DNA of 64,000 nt from assembly GCA_905198155.1 (NCBI GenBank), contig CAJKBQ010000009.1, forward strand, positions 1 through 64,000. The letters run 5' to 3'. Source of the DNA: an uncultured Eubacteriales bacterium. GTDB lineage: Bacteria; Bacillota; Clostridia; Oscillospirales; Acutalibacteraceae. This document shows, piece by piece, positions 9,070 to 17,285 of the stretch. The notes under the pieces are model-generated. The model saw nothing but the letters and a program-made list of their open reading frames with translations, had not been told where the DNA came from and ran no database searches. The position numbers were made by a program, and so were the translations under genes. Numbering within the stretch: the first letter of the stretch is position 1; each line of letters begins with the position of its first letter.

Positions 9070-10917
9070 ATGTTAAAAGATGGATTTATTACAGGTGTAA
9101 ATTACTGGGCGTCAAATGCCGGGATCCGGATGTGGACGCAATTTTCACCGGAAACGATCGACGATGACTTCCAGCATTTAGCAAAAATGAAATTGGATGT
9201 TGTTCGTTTATTCCCGCTGTGGCCGGATTTTCAGCCGATTCAGCAGCTGTACGCCGGCGGCGGGTCGGAGCACGAAGTCCGATTCATGGATGAAAAGACG
9301 CTCGGAGCAGATTCCGTTTCCTTTGCCGGATTGGACGAAACGATGCTCAACCGATTCTCCATCGTGCTGGATTTGGCGGAAAAACATGGCCTGCATGTGT
9401 GCGTCGGACTCCTGACCGGCTGGATGAGCGGCCGAATGTTTGTCCCGCGTTTGCTGGAAGGCCGCAACGTTTTGACCGATCCCACCGCGATTTATTACGA
9501 AATGCGCTTTGTCCGGGAGTTTGTCCGCCGATTCCGGGACCGTGCAGTCATCGTCGGTTGGACTTCCGGCAACGAGACCGACTGCACGGCGCCAGCCTCC
9601 CCCATGGAGCGCGCCAATTGGGCATTGATGATGTACAATTCGATTCGCGCGATCGACCCGAGCCGCCCCATCATGGAGGATATGCACCCCTTGCGCACAT
9701 GCGGTTCCGACGAGCTCTACCTGCGGCACGATATGTTCGACGTCACCACGGTTCACCCATATGTGAAATTTTCACCATACGCCGATCACGAACCATTGAC
9801 CAGTATGCGCGGATTGCTGCACGCGGTTGCGGAAGCAAAGGCAAATGAGGGCGTTACCGGGAAACCTTGTCTGATCGAAGAGGTCGGCACGCTCGGCAAT
9901 TTTGTTTGTTCCAAAGAAATTTCAGCCGGATACGCAAAGGTCAACGCCTACTCGGCCTGGGTCAATGGCATGACTGGGTTTATGTGGTGGTGCGCCCACG
10001 AGCAGTCCAATCTGGCCTATCCCCCATACGATTGGTGTCCGTTGGAACGGGAATTGGGAATGCTCGAAAATGACAAATCTGAGAAGCCGGTTGCAAAATC
10101 TTTCCGTTTGGTGCGGGAAACCATCGATGCATTGGGCGGCACCATTCCGAAAGCACAAACCGACGCAGTGTGCGTTTTGGCAGGCGGTTCCAACGACTGG
10201 CGGAACGTCTTGGGCAGTTACGTTTTGTCCAAACAAGCCGGTTTCAACCTGATCTATTGCAATATGCACAACATCCCGGACGCGCCGGTATACATCCTCC
10301 CGTCGGTTTCCGAACCCATTCCCGGACACGCATTCCGGAAACTGGCCGAGAAGGTCGCCGCAGGAGCAACCCTGCTCTTAACATACGACAAAAACCTGGT
10401 GCTGAGCGGACTCGACCGTTACTTTGGATTGGAACTGCAAACCCATTCCATGCGCGATGGCGCGCTGATTTCCGACGGTATCGCCTATCCGGCCGAAACG
10501 CGTTTGACGCTGAAATCCATCGGCGCAGAAGTGCTGCAAACCGAGTCGGATGGGAACCCGGTACTCACCGAATTTTGCTATGGAAAAGGAAAAATGCTGT
10601 TTTGTACCGTCCCGGTGGAAAAAGATTTTTCCGAAGCCAAGGGTACGGTGGACGACCGTTATATGCGCTTTTATCATCAACTGGCCGCCCGTATGCCCTT
10701 GCTGGTTCGTCGTGAAAATATACAAGTCGGGATCACAGTTCATCCCCAAAACGATGGCACGGCGTGGGTCGCCGCAATCAACTATTCTCCGGAAACGCAG
10801 CGCACATCCTACACGCTGTCCAGCGGCAGCTACACCCGCACCGTATTGGGAATTGCAGATGCAAAATCCATTGAAATTGAGCCGTATGGCATGGTAATAT
10901 TGGAAATTCGTCTCTAA
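9070..10917 (+). CDS. GH5-like glycoside hydrolase with C-terminal GATase-like domain
   Basis: Predicted 615 residues, cytosolic (no signal peptide). Residues 1-350 form a TIM barrel of the clan GH-A kind: GWTSGNETDC carries the likely acid/base glutamate and LIEEVGTLGN the likely nucleophile. Residues about 370-540 (VYILPSVSEPIP, AAGATLLLTYD, YGKGKMLFCTVP) resemble the GATase-like domain found after the barrel in GH42-type beta-galactosidases, followed by a small beta domain. The likely role is exo-cleavage of an imported beta-linked oligosaccharide, for example a mannoside or glucoside; the exact family and substrate are not certain. It shares a transcript with the phosphoesterase upstream. 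Confidence 0.82.
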   Translation: MLKDGFITGVNYWASNAGIRMWTQFSPETIDDDFQHLAKMKLDVVRLFPLWPDFQPIQQLYAGGGSEHEVRFMDEKTLGADSVSFAGLDETMLNRFSIVLDLAEKHGLHVCVGLLTGWMSGRMFVPRLLEGRNVLTDPTAIYYEMRFVREFVRRFRDRAVIVGWTSGNETDCTAPASPMERANWALMMYNSIRAIDPSRPIMEDMHPLRTCGSDELYLRHDMFDVTTVHPYVKFSPYADHEPLTSMRGLLHAVAEAKANEGVTGKPCLIEEVGTLGNFVCSKEISAGYAKVNAYSAWVNGMTGFMWWCAHEQSNLAYPPYDWCPLERELGMLENDKSEKPVAKSFRLVRETIDALGGTIPKAQTDAVCVLAGGSNDWRNVLGSYVLSKQAGFNLIYCNMHNIPDAPVYILPSVSEPIPGHAFRKLAEKVAAGATLLLTYDKNLVLSGLDRYFGLELQTHSMRDGALISDGIAYPAETRLTLKSIGAEVLQTESDGNPVLTEFCYGKGKMLFCTVPVEKDFSEAKGTVDDRYMRFYHQLAARMPLLVRRENIQVGITVHPQNDGTAWVAAINYSPETQRTSYTLSSGSYTRTVLGIADAKSIEIEPYGMVILEIRL

Positions 10918-11015
10918 GCGAATTTTTCGCACGATAATGGGAATCCTGTTGGAAATATTGTTTTTATGCGGAAATCCAATCGTATCCACATCACCACAAA
11001 TAAGGAGGAATATTT

Positions 11016-11270
11016 ATGGATGATCTTTCAACCGTGGTAAAAGGTACCATTGACCATCAATTGGTGCCATGTTTCTGGGAATTGCTGAAAAAGTTTTCTT
11101 CGTATTGGAGCTGCATTTGCCAGAAAATTAAGGCAAAAAAGCCGCAAATTTGTAGTTTCATCAAAAGCAAACAATTTGGAATCGTGCTCGACGTACTTCA
11201 CCTGCTGTCTCAAATCCTGTTGTTGCTCTACATCATTCGCGAAAATCGCCGGAGCGACGCAGAACTGTAA
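11016..11270 (+). CDS. Small protein with C-terminal membrane segment, unknown
   Basis: 84 residues, not recognised. AAGGAGG lies 8 bp before the ATG and a strong terminator follows directly, both of which support a real gene. The first 55 residues are cysteine- and lysine-containing (WSCICQKIKAKKPQIC); residues about 55-75 (IVLDVLHLLSQILLLLYII) are a likely membrane helix, with a charged tail after it. It could be a small membrane-associated regulator. Confidence 0.6.
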   Translation: MDDLSTVVKGTIDHQLVPCFWELLKKFSSYWSCICQKIKAKKPQICSFIKSKQFGIVLDVLHLLSQILLLLYIIRENRRSDAEL

Positions 11271-11284
11271 AATCAAATCCCAAA

Positions 11285-11316
11285 AGAGGCCATCCAGTAC
11301 CGGATGGCCTCTTTTT
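11285..11316. terminator. Bidirectional rho-independent terminator
   Basis: Perfect 11-bp stem AGAGGCCATCC / GGATGGCCTCT with a 6-base loop, followed by TTTTT on the plus strand and TTTTG on the minus strand. It serves the small membrane-protein gene and the convergent LOG-family gene, whose stop codon overlaps its edge. Confidence 0.9.
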
Positions 11317-11881
11317 ATACCAATTTCTGTGGGATTGCCGGCCCTTGTGCGGCCGTCACAGCTTTCAGCACCTCTTCTGGTGTTCGGCAAAAGTGGAATA
11401 ATGTAAAACATTGTGCCCGTAAAAACCCTTCGGCGACTGCGTGTTCCAACATTGCGCGCAGCGGATCATAGTACCCGTTGATATTCAGAACCGCGATGGG
11501 CTTGTTGTGCCTGCCCAATTGTTTTAATGTTAAAATCTCAAAAAATTCCTCGAACGTGCCAATCCCACCGGGCACCATCACAAAGGCGTCTGCAAGCGCT
11601 TCCATTTGCTGTTTGCGCTCCCGCATCGTATCTGTACGATGGAGCGCCGTACAATTCGCGAAAATAATCCCGTCGGACTGGAAAAATCGCGGCACAATGC
11701 CAATAATTTGGCCGTCCTTTGCGTATGCGCCGCGTGCAGCTGCGCCCATCAGTCCATGCGCGCCTGCGCCAAAGACCAGTCCATACCCATTTTGCGCGAT
11801 CAATTCTCCCAGTTTTTCCGTCTGCTGGATATAAATCGGCGCAATTTCATCGCTTGCCGCCCCGTAAACGCAAATGTTCAT
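11315..11881 (-). CDS. LOG-family nucleoside 5'-monophosphate phosphoribohydrolase (TIGR00730)
   Basis: 188 residues. Rossmann-like protein with the family hallmark PGGIGTFEEFFE (PGGxGTxxE) near residue 100 and GYGLVFGAGAHGLMGA near residue 40. Members cleave the N-glycosidic bond of nucleoside monophosphates (cytokinin-activating LOG activity) and were once misnamed lysine decarboxylases. The bacterial role is probably nucleotide salvage or housecleaning. The ATG at 11881 follows GAAGGGGG. The promoter is divergent from that of the DeoR gene. Confidence 0.9.
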   Translation of the reverse strand: MNICVYGAASDEIAPIYIQQTEKLGELIAQNGYGLVFGAGAHGLMGAAARGAYAKDGQIIGIVPRFFQSDGIIFANCTALHRTDTMRERKQQMEALADAFVMVPGGIGTFEEFFEILTLKQLGRHNKPIAVLNINGYYDPLRAMLEHAVAEGFLRAQCFTLFHFCRTPEEVLKAVTAAQGPAIPQKLV

Positions 11882-11928
11882 GCGTACGCCCCCTTCAAAA
11901 TACAACGGGTAAGTTTGTTTTCTGCTTT

Positions 11929-11957
11929 ATCATAACACACCTGCGCGTTCATGTCAA
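11929..11957 (-). promoter_or_regulatory. Promoter of the LOG-family gene
   Basis: On the minus strand TTGACA (11952-11957), 17-bp spacer, TATGAT (11929-11934). It is back-to-back with the promoter of the DeoR-type regulator. Confidence 0.75.
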
Positions 11958-11991
11958 GTCCAAAATTTGCGTGCAAAAAACGTAAAAAGGC

Positions 11992-12019
11992 TTGACAACC
12001 GTCCAAAAAGGAGTATAAT
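11992..12019 (+). promoter_or_regulatory. Consensus promoter of the DeoR-type regulator
   Basis: Perfect TTGACA (11992-11997) and TATAAT (12014-12019) separated by 16 bp, 29 bp before the TTG start of the regulator gene. Confidence 0.88.
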
Positions 12020-12047
12020 AAATGAAAATGCGTTTGTGTGGAGTTGA

Positions 12048-12821
12048 TTGTACTTGTTTGCAAATGAACGATATGAAATTATTTCTTCTTTACTGCAATC
12101 CCAGCCATCGGTGACGGTTCCGGATCTCATGCGGCGATTCAACGTTTCGATTGAGACGGTGCGCCGTGATTTATCTCAATTGGAACAACAAGGTATCCTG
12201 CGCCGCGTACACGGCGGCGCGGTCGCGATTCATCGGCCGCAGCTTTTCGTGGATCTGTCGGCGCGTCGTCAAGAGCATATCACAGAAAAACGTCAAATTG
12301 CGGAAGCGGCTGCGCAGCTGATCCACGAAGACGATTGGATTTTCCTCGACAGCGGCTCTACTGCATTGGTTTTTGCAGAAGTTTTATGTAAAAAATTCCA
12401 CAAACTGTCGATTGCAACCTATTCCATCGAAGTCATGACCTGCTTAGCCCAACAGCCTGATTTTTCCGTATATCTTTCGGGCGGCCGATATATGCCGTCC
12501 GAACAGGCGTTCTATGGAGCTGCTGCACAGGCGTTTTTTTCAAGATATCACGCATCCTGGGCATTTTTGTGTCCCGCATCCATTTCCTTGCGGGACGGCG
12601 CCTGTGATTTTCTGGAAGATTTGATGGATGTTCAGCGCGCTATGATGGCTCATGCGGATGAAACGGTACTGTTGGCAGATTCATCCAAATTTTCTATTGC
12701 CGCGCCGGTTCAGCTCTGCCCGCTGCGCGATGTTGGCCAAATCATTACCGATTCCGCCTTTCCGGCGGACAGCGCCGCACTGTTTCAGCAGCACCTTCCG
12801 CTTACGGTGGCCAAATCATAA
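12048..12821 (+). CDS. DeoR-family transcriptional regulator
   Basis: 257 residues. An N-terminal winged helix (VTVPDLMRRFNVSIETVRRD, then LEQQGILRRVHGGA, about residues 20-60) is followed by a DeoR C-terminal sensor domain of the isomerase-like type (IFLDSGSTAL near 98). The start is a TTG at 12048 with GTGGAG just upstream; no ATG gives a better fit. DeoR proteins usually bind a sugar phosphate and repress sugar-use genes. The MFS transporter gene 27 bp downstream is the likely target or partner. Confidence 0.88.
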   Translation: MYLFANERYEIISSLLQSQPSVTVPDLMRRFNVSIETVRRDLSQLEQQGILRRVHGGAVAIHRPQLFVDLSARRQEHITEKRQIAEAAAQLIHEDDWIFLDSGSTALVFAEVLCKKFHKLSIATYSIEVMTCLAQQPDFSVYLSGGRYMPSEQAFYGAAAQAFFSRYHASWAFLCPASISLRDGACDFLEDLMDVQRAMMAHADETVLLADSSKFSIAAPVQLCPLRDVGQIITDSAFPADSAALFQQHLPLTVAKS

Positions 12822-12848
12822 TCCTATTGTTTCGAGAGGTTCCCACAT

Positions 12849-14051
12849 ATGAGGAAAAAAACACACTTTCTATTGACTGCATTGTGTACAGCCGTGTATT
12901 TTATTGGATATCTGACGCGATATGACCTTGCGGTTTCGTTAACAGAAATGGCACAGTCTTTGCAGGTACAGCAACGTTCCATTGCACTGGCGGTCACCGG
13001 AATTTTCATCACATATGGCATCGGCCAGGTTGGAAGCGGATTACTGGGCGACCATTTTTCCCCGCATATTCTGATTGGCATCGGGCTTGGCGGCACAACG
13101 ATCTGCAACGCGATCGTCGCCGGCACCCAGTCCGTCACACTCATCGTCGCGGCGTGGTGGATTAACGGATTTTTCCAAGCCATGCTCTGGCCGCCCATGG
13201 TGCGCGCATTGGCAGAACACCTGGATGCCGCGCAATACCGCCAGGCCGTCCTGTCCGTTTCGGTGGGCGGCAACATGGCCACCGTTCTGATCTACATCAT
13301 CGCGCCGCTGTGTATCCGCGCTTCCGGCTGGCAGCTAACCTTCACGATTTGTGCGGCATCGGCTGGCGTTATATTCCTGCTATGGCTTATTTTTGCTGGA
13401 AAACTTCTGAAATCGCCGTCAAATCCTGCGATTGAGAATAATCCCACTTGTAATAACAATTCGAATTCGACTGCATATCATCCGCCGTTTTCGACTGTTG
13501 CGCTTGTTTTGATCTTTTTTGCCATCATATCGCAGGGAATGCTGCGGGATGGCGTGCAGACCTGGGTTCCCGCATATATCGCCGACCAGTTTCATCTGGC
13601 CCCCTCGTCCGCCATTTTGTCCGGCACCATTCTTCCTATTTTTTCCGTTCTTAGTCTGTTCGCTGCCACGCGGCTTTCCCGCCGCGTTCCGCAGGAAATG
13701 TCTGCCGCTGCCATCTGCTTTGCCATCGGCGCCGTCAGCACAGCCGCACTTCTTTTTCTGCCCGGATCCATATTGGTCAACTTGCTGGAAATGGCCTGCC
13801 TGTGTGGCGCCATGCACGGGGTCAACTTCATCCTGACCACACGCGTCCCTGCTCGTTTTTCCAATTCCGGCCGTGTGTCTGCCATATCCGGAGCCCTCAA
13901 CGCCGCAACATATGTTGGCAGTGCGCTTTCAACTTATGGAATTGCGCTCATTTCCGACCAATTTGGATGGTCGGCTACCATCATCTCATGGCTTTTCATC
14001 ACGTTAATTGGAATGATCTGCTGTCTGTTTGCACAGCGTGCGCACAACTAA
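12849..14051 (+). CDS. MFS transporter, organophosphate-antiporter (GlpT/UhpT)-like
   Basis: 400 residues with about 12 membrane helices. The first helices and the block WWINGFFQAMLWPPMVRALA (about residues 105-124) match the organophosphate:phosphate antiporter type, which imports glycerol-3-phosphate or hexose phosphates. The central loop (about 195-220) is polar and Asn-rich. AGAGG lies upstream of the ATG. Pairing with a DeoR regulator, itself likely to sense a phosphorylated sugar, fits uptake of a sugar phosphate (inference). Other MFS substrates cannot be excluded. Confidence 0.84.
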   Translation: MRKKTHFLLTALCTAVYFIGYLTRYDLAVSLTEMAQSLQVQQRSIALAVTGIFITYGIGQVGSGLLGDHFSPHILIGIGLGGTTICNAIVAGTQSVTLIVAAWWINGFFQAMLWPPMVRALAEHLDAAQYRQAVLSVSVGGNMATVLIYIIAPLCIRASGWQLTFTICAASAGVIFLLWLIFAGKLLKSPSNPAIENNPTCNNNSNSTAYHPPFSTVALVLIFFAIISQGMLRDGVQTWVPAYIADQFHLAPSSAILSGTILPIFSVLSLFAATRLSRRVPQEMSAAAICFAIGAVSTAALLFLPGSILVNLLEMACLCGAMHGVNFILTTRVPARFSNSGRVSAISGALNAATYVGSALSTYGIALISDQFGWSATIISWLFITLIGMICCLFAQRAHN

Positions 14052-14071
14052 ATCCACATACTTCAACAAAA

Positions 14072-14109
14072 AACATACCGTTTCGCAGGTACTGCAAAAC
14101 GGTATGTTG
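14072..14109. terminator. Terminator between MFS gene and P-loop gene
   Basis: Perfect stem ACATACCGTTT / AAACGGTATGT (arms 14074-14084 and 14098-14108). On the minus strand it is followed by TTTTTTG, a good U-tract for the P-loop gene; on the plus strand the tail is weaker. Confidence 0.8.
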
Positions 14110-14125
14110 TTATTTCACGAATCAA

Positions 14126-14563
14126 TTAGCCCAGCACAACCAAGTCTTTGACAATTTCCAGTGCATCGCCCGGAATATCGTCGCGGTTGCAGGACACCGT
14201 CAGCGTGAAGTTTACATTATGTGCCTTGGAGAACTTATCCAGTTCGATCACAAACCGGCAGAACTCTTCCATATTCCGACCGCAAATCCGCAGCACGGCA
14301 TCGATGAAAATTTCGTGAATGTCGTAGTTGCCGGAAATCAGTCCGCACAAAAACGCATAAAATTCACCGTAAGTATTGATTTTATCGAATTCGTCAATGT
14401 CGATCAGCCGCGCGTTGTATGATACGGAGAACGTCGAGATCGATCCTTTTTCAATGCACACAACGCAATTCGGGTTTTCCGCCGCTGCATTATTTGTCAA
14501 CTCGATGAATTTTTTGGTTTTCCCGCACCCTTTGGGTCCCACAATCAGATTGACCATATTCAT
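14126..14563 (-). CDS. Small P-loop ATPase-like protein, unknown role
   Basis: 145 residues. Walker A GPKGCGKTKK near residue 10; LIDIDEFDKI near residue 55 and IHEIFIDAVLRI near residue 85 are hydrophobic strands ending in acids, as in Walker-B-like segments. Homologues of this type in Clostridia are often loosely called PilT-like, but there is no pilus gene here and I do not assign that role. The ATG at 14563 follows AAGGAT. It is monocistronic with its own promoter and terminator. Confidence 0.72.
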   Translation of the reverse strand: MNMVNLIVGPKGCGKTKKFIELTNNAAAENPNCVVCIEKGSISTFSVSYNARLIDIDEFDKINTYGEFYAFLCGLISGNYDIHEIFIDAVLRICGRNMEEFCRFVIELDKFSKAHNVNFTLTVSCNRDDIPGDALEIVKDLVVLG

Positions 14564-14622
14564 TCGCACATCCTTTGTCAAAATTTTCAATGAAAAACGA
14601 AGCCGTTTTCCTCTGTACTTGT

Positions 14623-14652
14623 ATTATAGCATTTTTCAGGTGGTTCTGTCAA
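14623..14652 (-). promoter_or_regulatory. Promoter of the small P-loop gene
   Basis: On the minus strand perfect TTGACA (14647-14652), an 18-bp spacer and TATAAT (14623-14628). Confidence 0.8.
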
Positions 14653-14737
14653 GTCTTTTGCAGAAAGAAATCCGGAAAACCGTCCGAAATTCTTCCTGCA
14701 AAAATCGAACAATTGCGCAACATCCACGAAACCTTGT

Positions 14738-16246
14738 TTATCGACAGTATAACGCATTCAATTCGCGCAAATACACGCGGTCAATCGACGCAAATGCGCT
14801 TTCCGTCAAGCGGAATGTCCAATTTCGTTCGGCAATTCCCGGCTGATTCATGCGTGTGTCGCGTCCGAATCCACACAAATCCTGAATCGGTGCAATCGCC
14901 AGCTTGGCATGACTGCCCCACAGTGTGCGCAGCACCGCATGAATGGCCGGATTTTCCGCTCCGCCGCTCTGCCAATCGGTTCCGTCAAATCCACAATATT
15001 TCAAACAACGCGCACGTCGTTCCGGCGTCAACTCCCATAAATATGCCAACAGGGTATTATTGTCATGTGTTCCGCTATACGCAACCAGATTTTCTGCATA
15101 CCGATGCGGCAAATTCATGTCGTCCCCATCGCCCAAAAATCCAAATTGCAGCACGCGCATCCCCGGAAGTCCACATTCATGCAGCAATCGGTGGAGCGCC
15201 TCATCCTGCACCCCCAAATCCTCCGCAATGACATTTTCCGGCGTCAACAATCCGCCCATTTCACGGAAAAATTCCATTCCGACACCTGGCTCCCACGTCC
15301 CGGATTGTGCGGTTTCCGCTTCGGCCGGCACTGCCCAATACGCGCTGAATGCGCGAAAATGGTCGATGCGGACGCGGTCGAACAGCTTCAACGCATATTG
15401 CATCCGCCGCCGCCACCAGGCAAAATGGTCGGTGCGCATTCGGTCCCACCGATACAACGGATTGCCCCATTTTTGTCCTGTTTCCGAAAAATAATCCGGC
15501 GGAACCCCGGCAACACGCGCCGGATTGCCGCGTTCATCCAATTCAAACAGCGTCGAATTGGCCCACACGTCGGCGCTTTCCAATGCCAAATAAAACGGAA
15601 GATCTCCAATAATCTCCACATCACACGCATTGGCATATGCCCGAACCGCCGCCCATTGCATCGAAAACTGCATTTGCGCGAACAAAATCCGATTCACTGC
15701 GTCGCCATATGTCCGGCCGGCCTGCGCCACCGCTGCCGGATCATGGCGGCGCAGTGCTTCCACCGGCCAGTCCGGCCAATCAGAGCCGAATTGCGCTTTC
15801 AAAACGCGGTACAGCGCATAATCGGCAATTTCTGGATTTTCTGCGCGAAATTGTGCAATTTGATCGGCTGTTTCCGGTTTTTTCTTCGCTTTTTCCCAAA
15901 TTTGATCGATCATTTTCTCGCGCGACGCCCGCACCCAAGCGTAGTCCACCGCATAATCCACCGCGCACCGGCATGCATCGCGCTCCGCATCCGTCAGCAA
16001 TCCCTGTGTCCAAAGCGTTTCCGGATCCAAAAACAGCTCATTTCCGGCAAACGCGCTGTCGCTTTTATATGGCGAATTGCAGCAATCGATTCCCGTGAAC
16101 GGAAGCACTTGCCACGCATGGAAGCCGCTTTCCTGCAAAAAATCGACAAATCGCCGCGCGTGCCGCCCAAATGTTCCGATTCCATACGGCCCCATCAACG
16201 ACGAAATGTGCAGCAAAACGCCGGATTTTCTGCGATTTAATTCCAT
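14738..16246 (-). CDS. malQ: 4-alpha-glucanotransferase (amylomaltase)
   Basis: GH77 enzyme that transfers alpha-1,4-glucan segments, releasing glucose; acts in maltodextrin and glycogen metabolism in the cytosol. 502 residues, full length. N-terminal RKSGVLLHISSL and GPYGIGTFG; the catalytic nucleophile Asp lies in RIDHFRAF (about residue 300), the acid/base Glu in VIAEDLGV (about 338), and the transition-state Asp in SGTHDNNT (about 395). The start at 16246 follows AGAGGAATG. It lies 34 bp behind the uridine-kinase-like gene in the same direction. Confidence 0.95.
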   Translation of the reverse strand: MELNRRKSGVLLHISSLMGPYGIGTFGRHARRFVDFLQESGFHAWQVLPFTGIDCCNSPYKSDSAFAGNELFLDPETLWTQGLLTDAERDACRCAVDYAVDYAWVRASREKMIDQIWEKAKKKPETADQIAQFRAENPEIADYALYRVLKAQFGSDWPDWPVEALRRHDPAAVAQAGRTYGDAVNRILFAQMQFSMQWAAVRAYANACDVEIIGDLPFYLALESADVWANSTLFELDERGNPARVAGVPPDYFSETGQKWGNPLYRWDRMRTDHFAWWRRRMQYALKLFDRVRIDHFRAFSAYWAVPAEAETAQSGTWEPGVGMEFFREMGGLLTPENVIAEDLGVQDEALHRLLHECGLPGMRVLQFGFLGDGDDMNLPHRYAENLVAYSGTHDNNTLLAYLWELTPERRARCLKYCGFDGTDWQSGGAENPAIHAVLRTLWGSHAKLAIAPIQDLCGFGRDTRMNQPGIAERNWTFRLTESAFASIDRVYLRELNALYCR

Positions 16247-16280
16247 ACTTCATTCCTCTTTTCCGTTCAAAATTCCCATT

Positions 16281-17207
16281 TTAATAGATGTGCTCGTAAA
16301 TTCCGCCAGGTATAAATTCCCGAATCAGCGAATCCTGCGGTACCAGTTCCGGATCCACCGCACAAAACTTTGATGCGCCGTTCATCACATAATCCAAAAA
16401 TTCACTGCCAATTACATTGGGTGCAAATCCGCGTGCATAATGTGCCAGCACGCCCACTTCGTACCGATGAAATGTGTCAAACGCCACATCGGCGCGCGAT
16501 TTGTACGGGTATAAATACCGATCCTCCCCGGCCAAAACATTTGGCCACAGCGAAAGCGTGTGCGCCACCGATGCGCCGCGGTACAGCGCATCGCGCACCA
16601 TTCGCCGCAAAAACCGGATTTTACGTCCTGATAAAATTCGCACGCCATTTTCGTTAATATTCGTTGAAACGCTGACGAAAACATTGCAAATTGCAAATTT
16701 TGGCAGTGATTCACTAATCACCGGATTCATTGCGTGCAGCCCTTCCACAATTACCAGCCCGTTTTCCTGCGCCGGAAGCCGCTGCGCCCGATCCGTCCGC
16801 AACGACGTTTTGAAGTCGTACCGCGGCAGCCAGCAATCGCGGCGCGCGATGACGTGCTGCAAACATTCCGCAATCAATGGCACATTCAGCGCCGTTACAT
16901 TTTCGTAATCGAACGTGCCATCCGGATTTTTCGGGTAACTTTCATCCCGATTCCGGTAAAAATTATCAAGAGACACCACCGCGCACGGATGCGCCATCGC
17001 CGTCAGCCGATCCGCCAGCAGATTGGCCGTCGTCGTTTTGCCGGAACTGCTGGGGCCTGCCAGCAGCAGCACCCGCGTTTCGGGCGACGATGCCAACGAT
17101 GCGGCCAGCTGCGCCAATTCGGCATTGTACCGGCGTTCCTCGTCCGCCACAAAGCAGGCGGGCGCTTCCGCGGCGCGCGCATTGATTGTTTGCAATTCGA
17201 GTTCCAT
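16281..17207 (-). CDS. Uridine kinase / phosphoribulokinase-family nucleoside kinase
   Basis: 308 residues. The P-loop GPSSSGKTTTANLLADRL starts near residue 51; SLDNFYRNRDE (about 78) and IVEGLHAMNP (about 153) are typical of the uridine kinase family. It probably phosphorylates a nucleoside, as in pyrimidine salvage. The first 40 residues are an extension not needed for the kinase fold and may be the remnant of an N-terminal domain seen in larger members. GGGGGAAA precedes the ATG. It lies between the beta-CASP gene (78 bp) and malQ (34 bp) and is probably co-transcribed with them. Confidence 0.88.
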   Translation of the reverse strand: MELELQTINARAAEAPACFVADEERRYNAELAQLAASLASSPETRVLLLAGPSSSGKTTTANLLADRLTAMAHPCAVVSLDNFYRNRDESYPKNPDGTFDYENVTALNVPLIAECLQHVIARRDCWLPRYDFKTSLRTDRAQRLPAQENGLVIVEGLHAMNPVISESLPKFAICNVFVSVSTNINENGVRILSGRKIRFLRRMVRDALYRGASVAHTLSLWPNVLAGEDRYLYPYKSRADVAFDTFHRYEVGVLAHYARGFAPNVIGSEFLDYVMNGASKFCAVDPELVPQDSLIREFIPGGIYEHIY

Positions 17208-17285
17208 GTCTTTCCCCCTGTGCTTTCTCCCGTTTGGATCTGGTATCCATGTATATGATGTTCGGTTTGCGTTCAGACCATCGGT

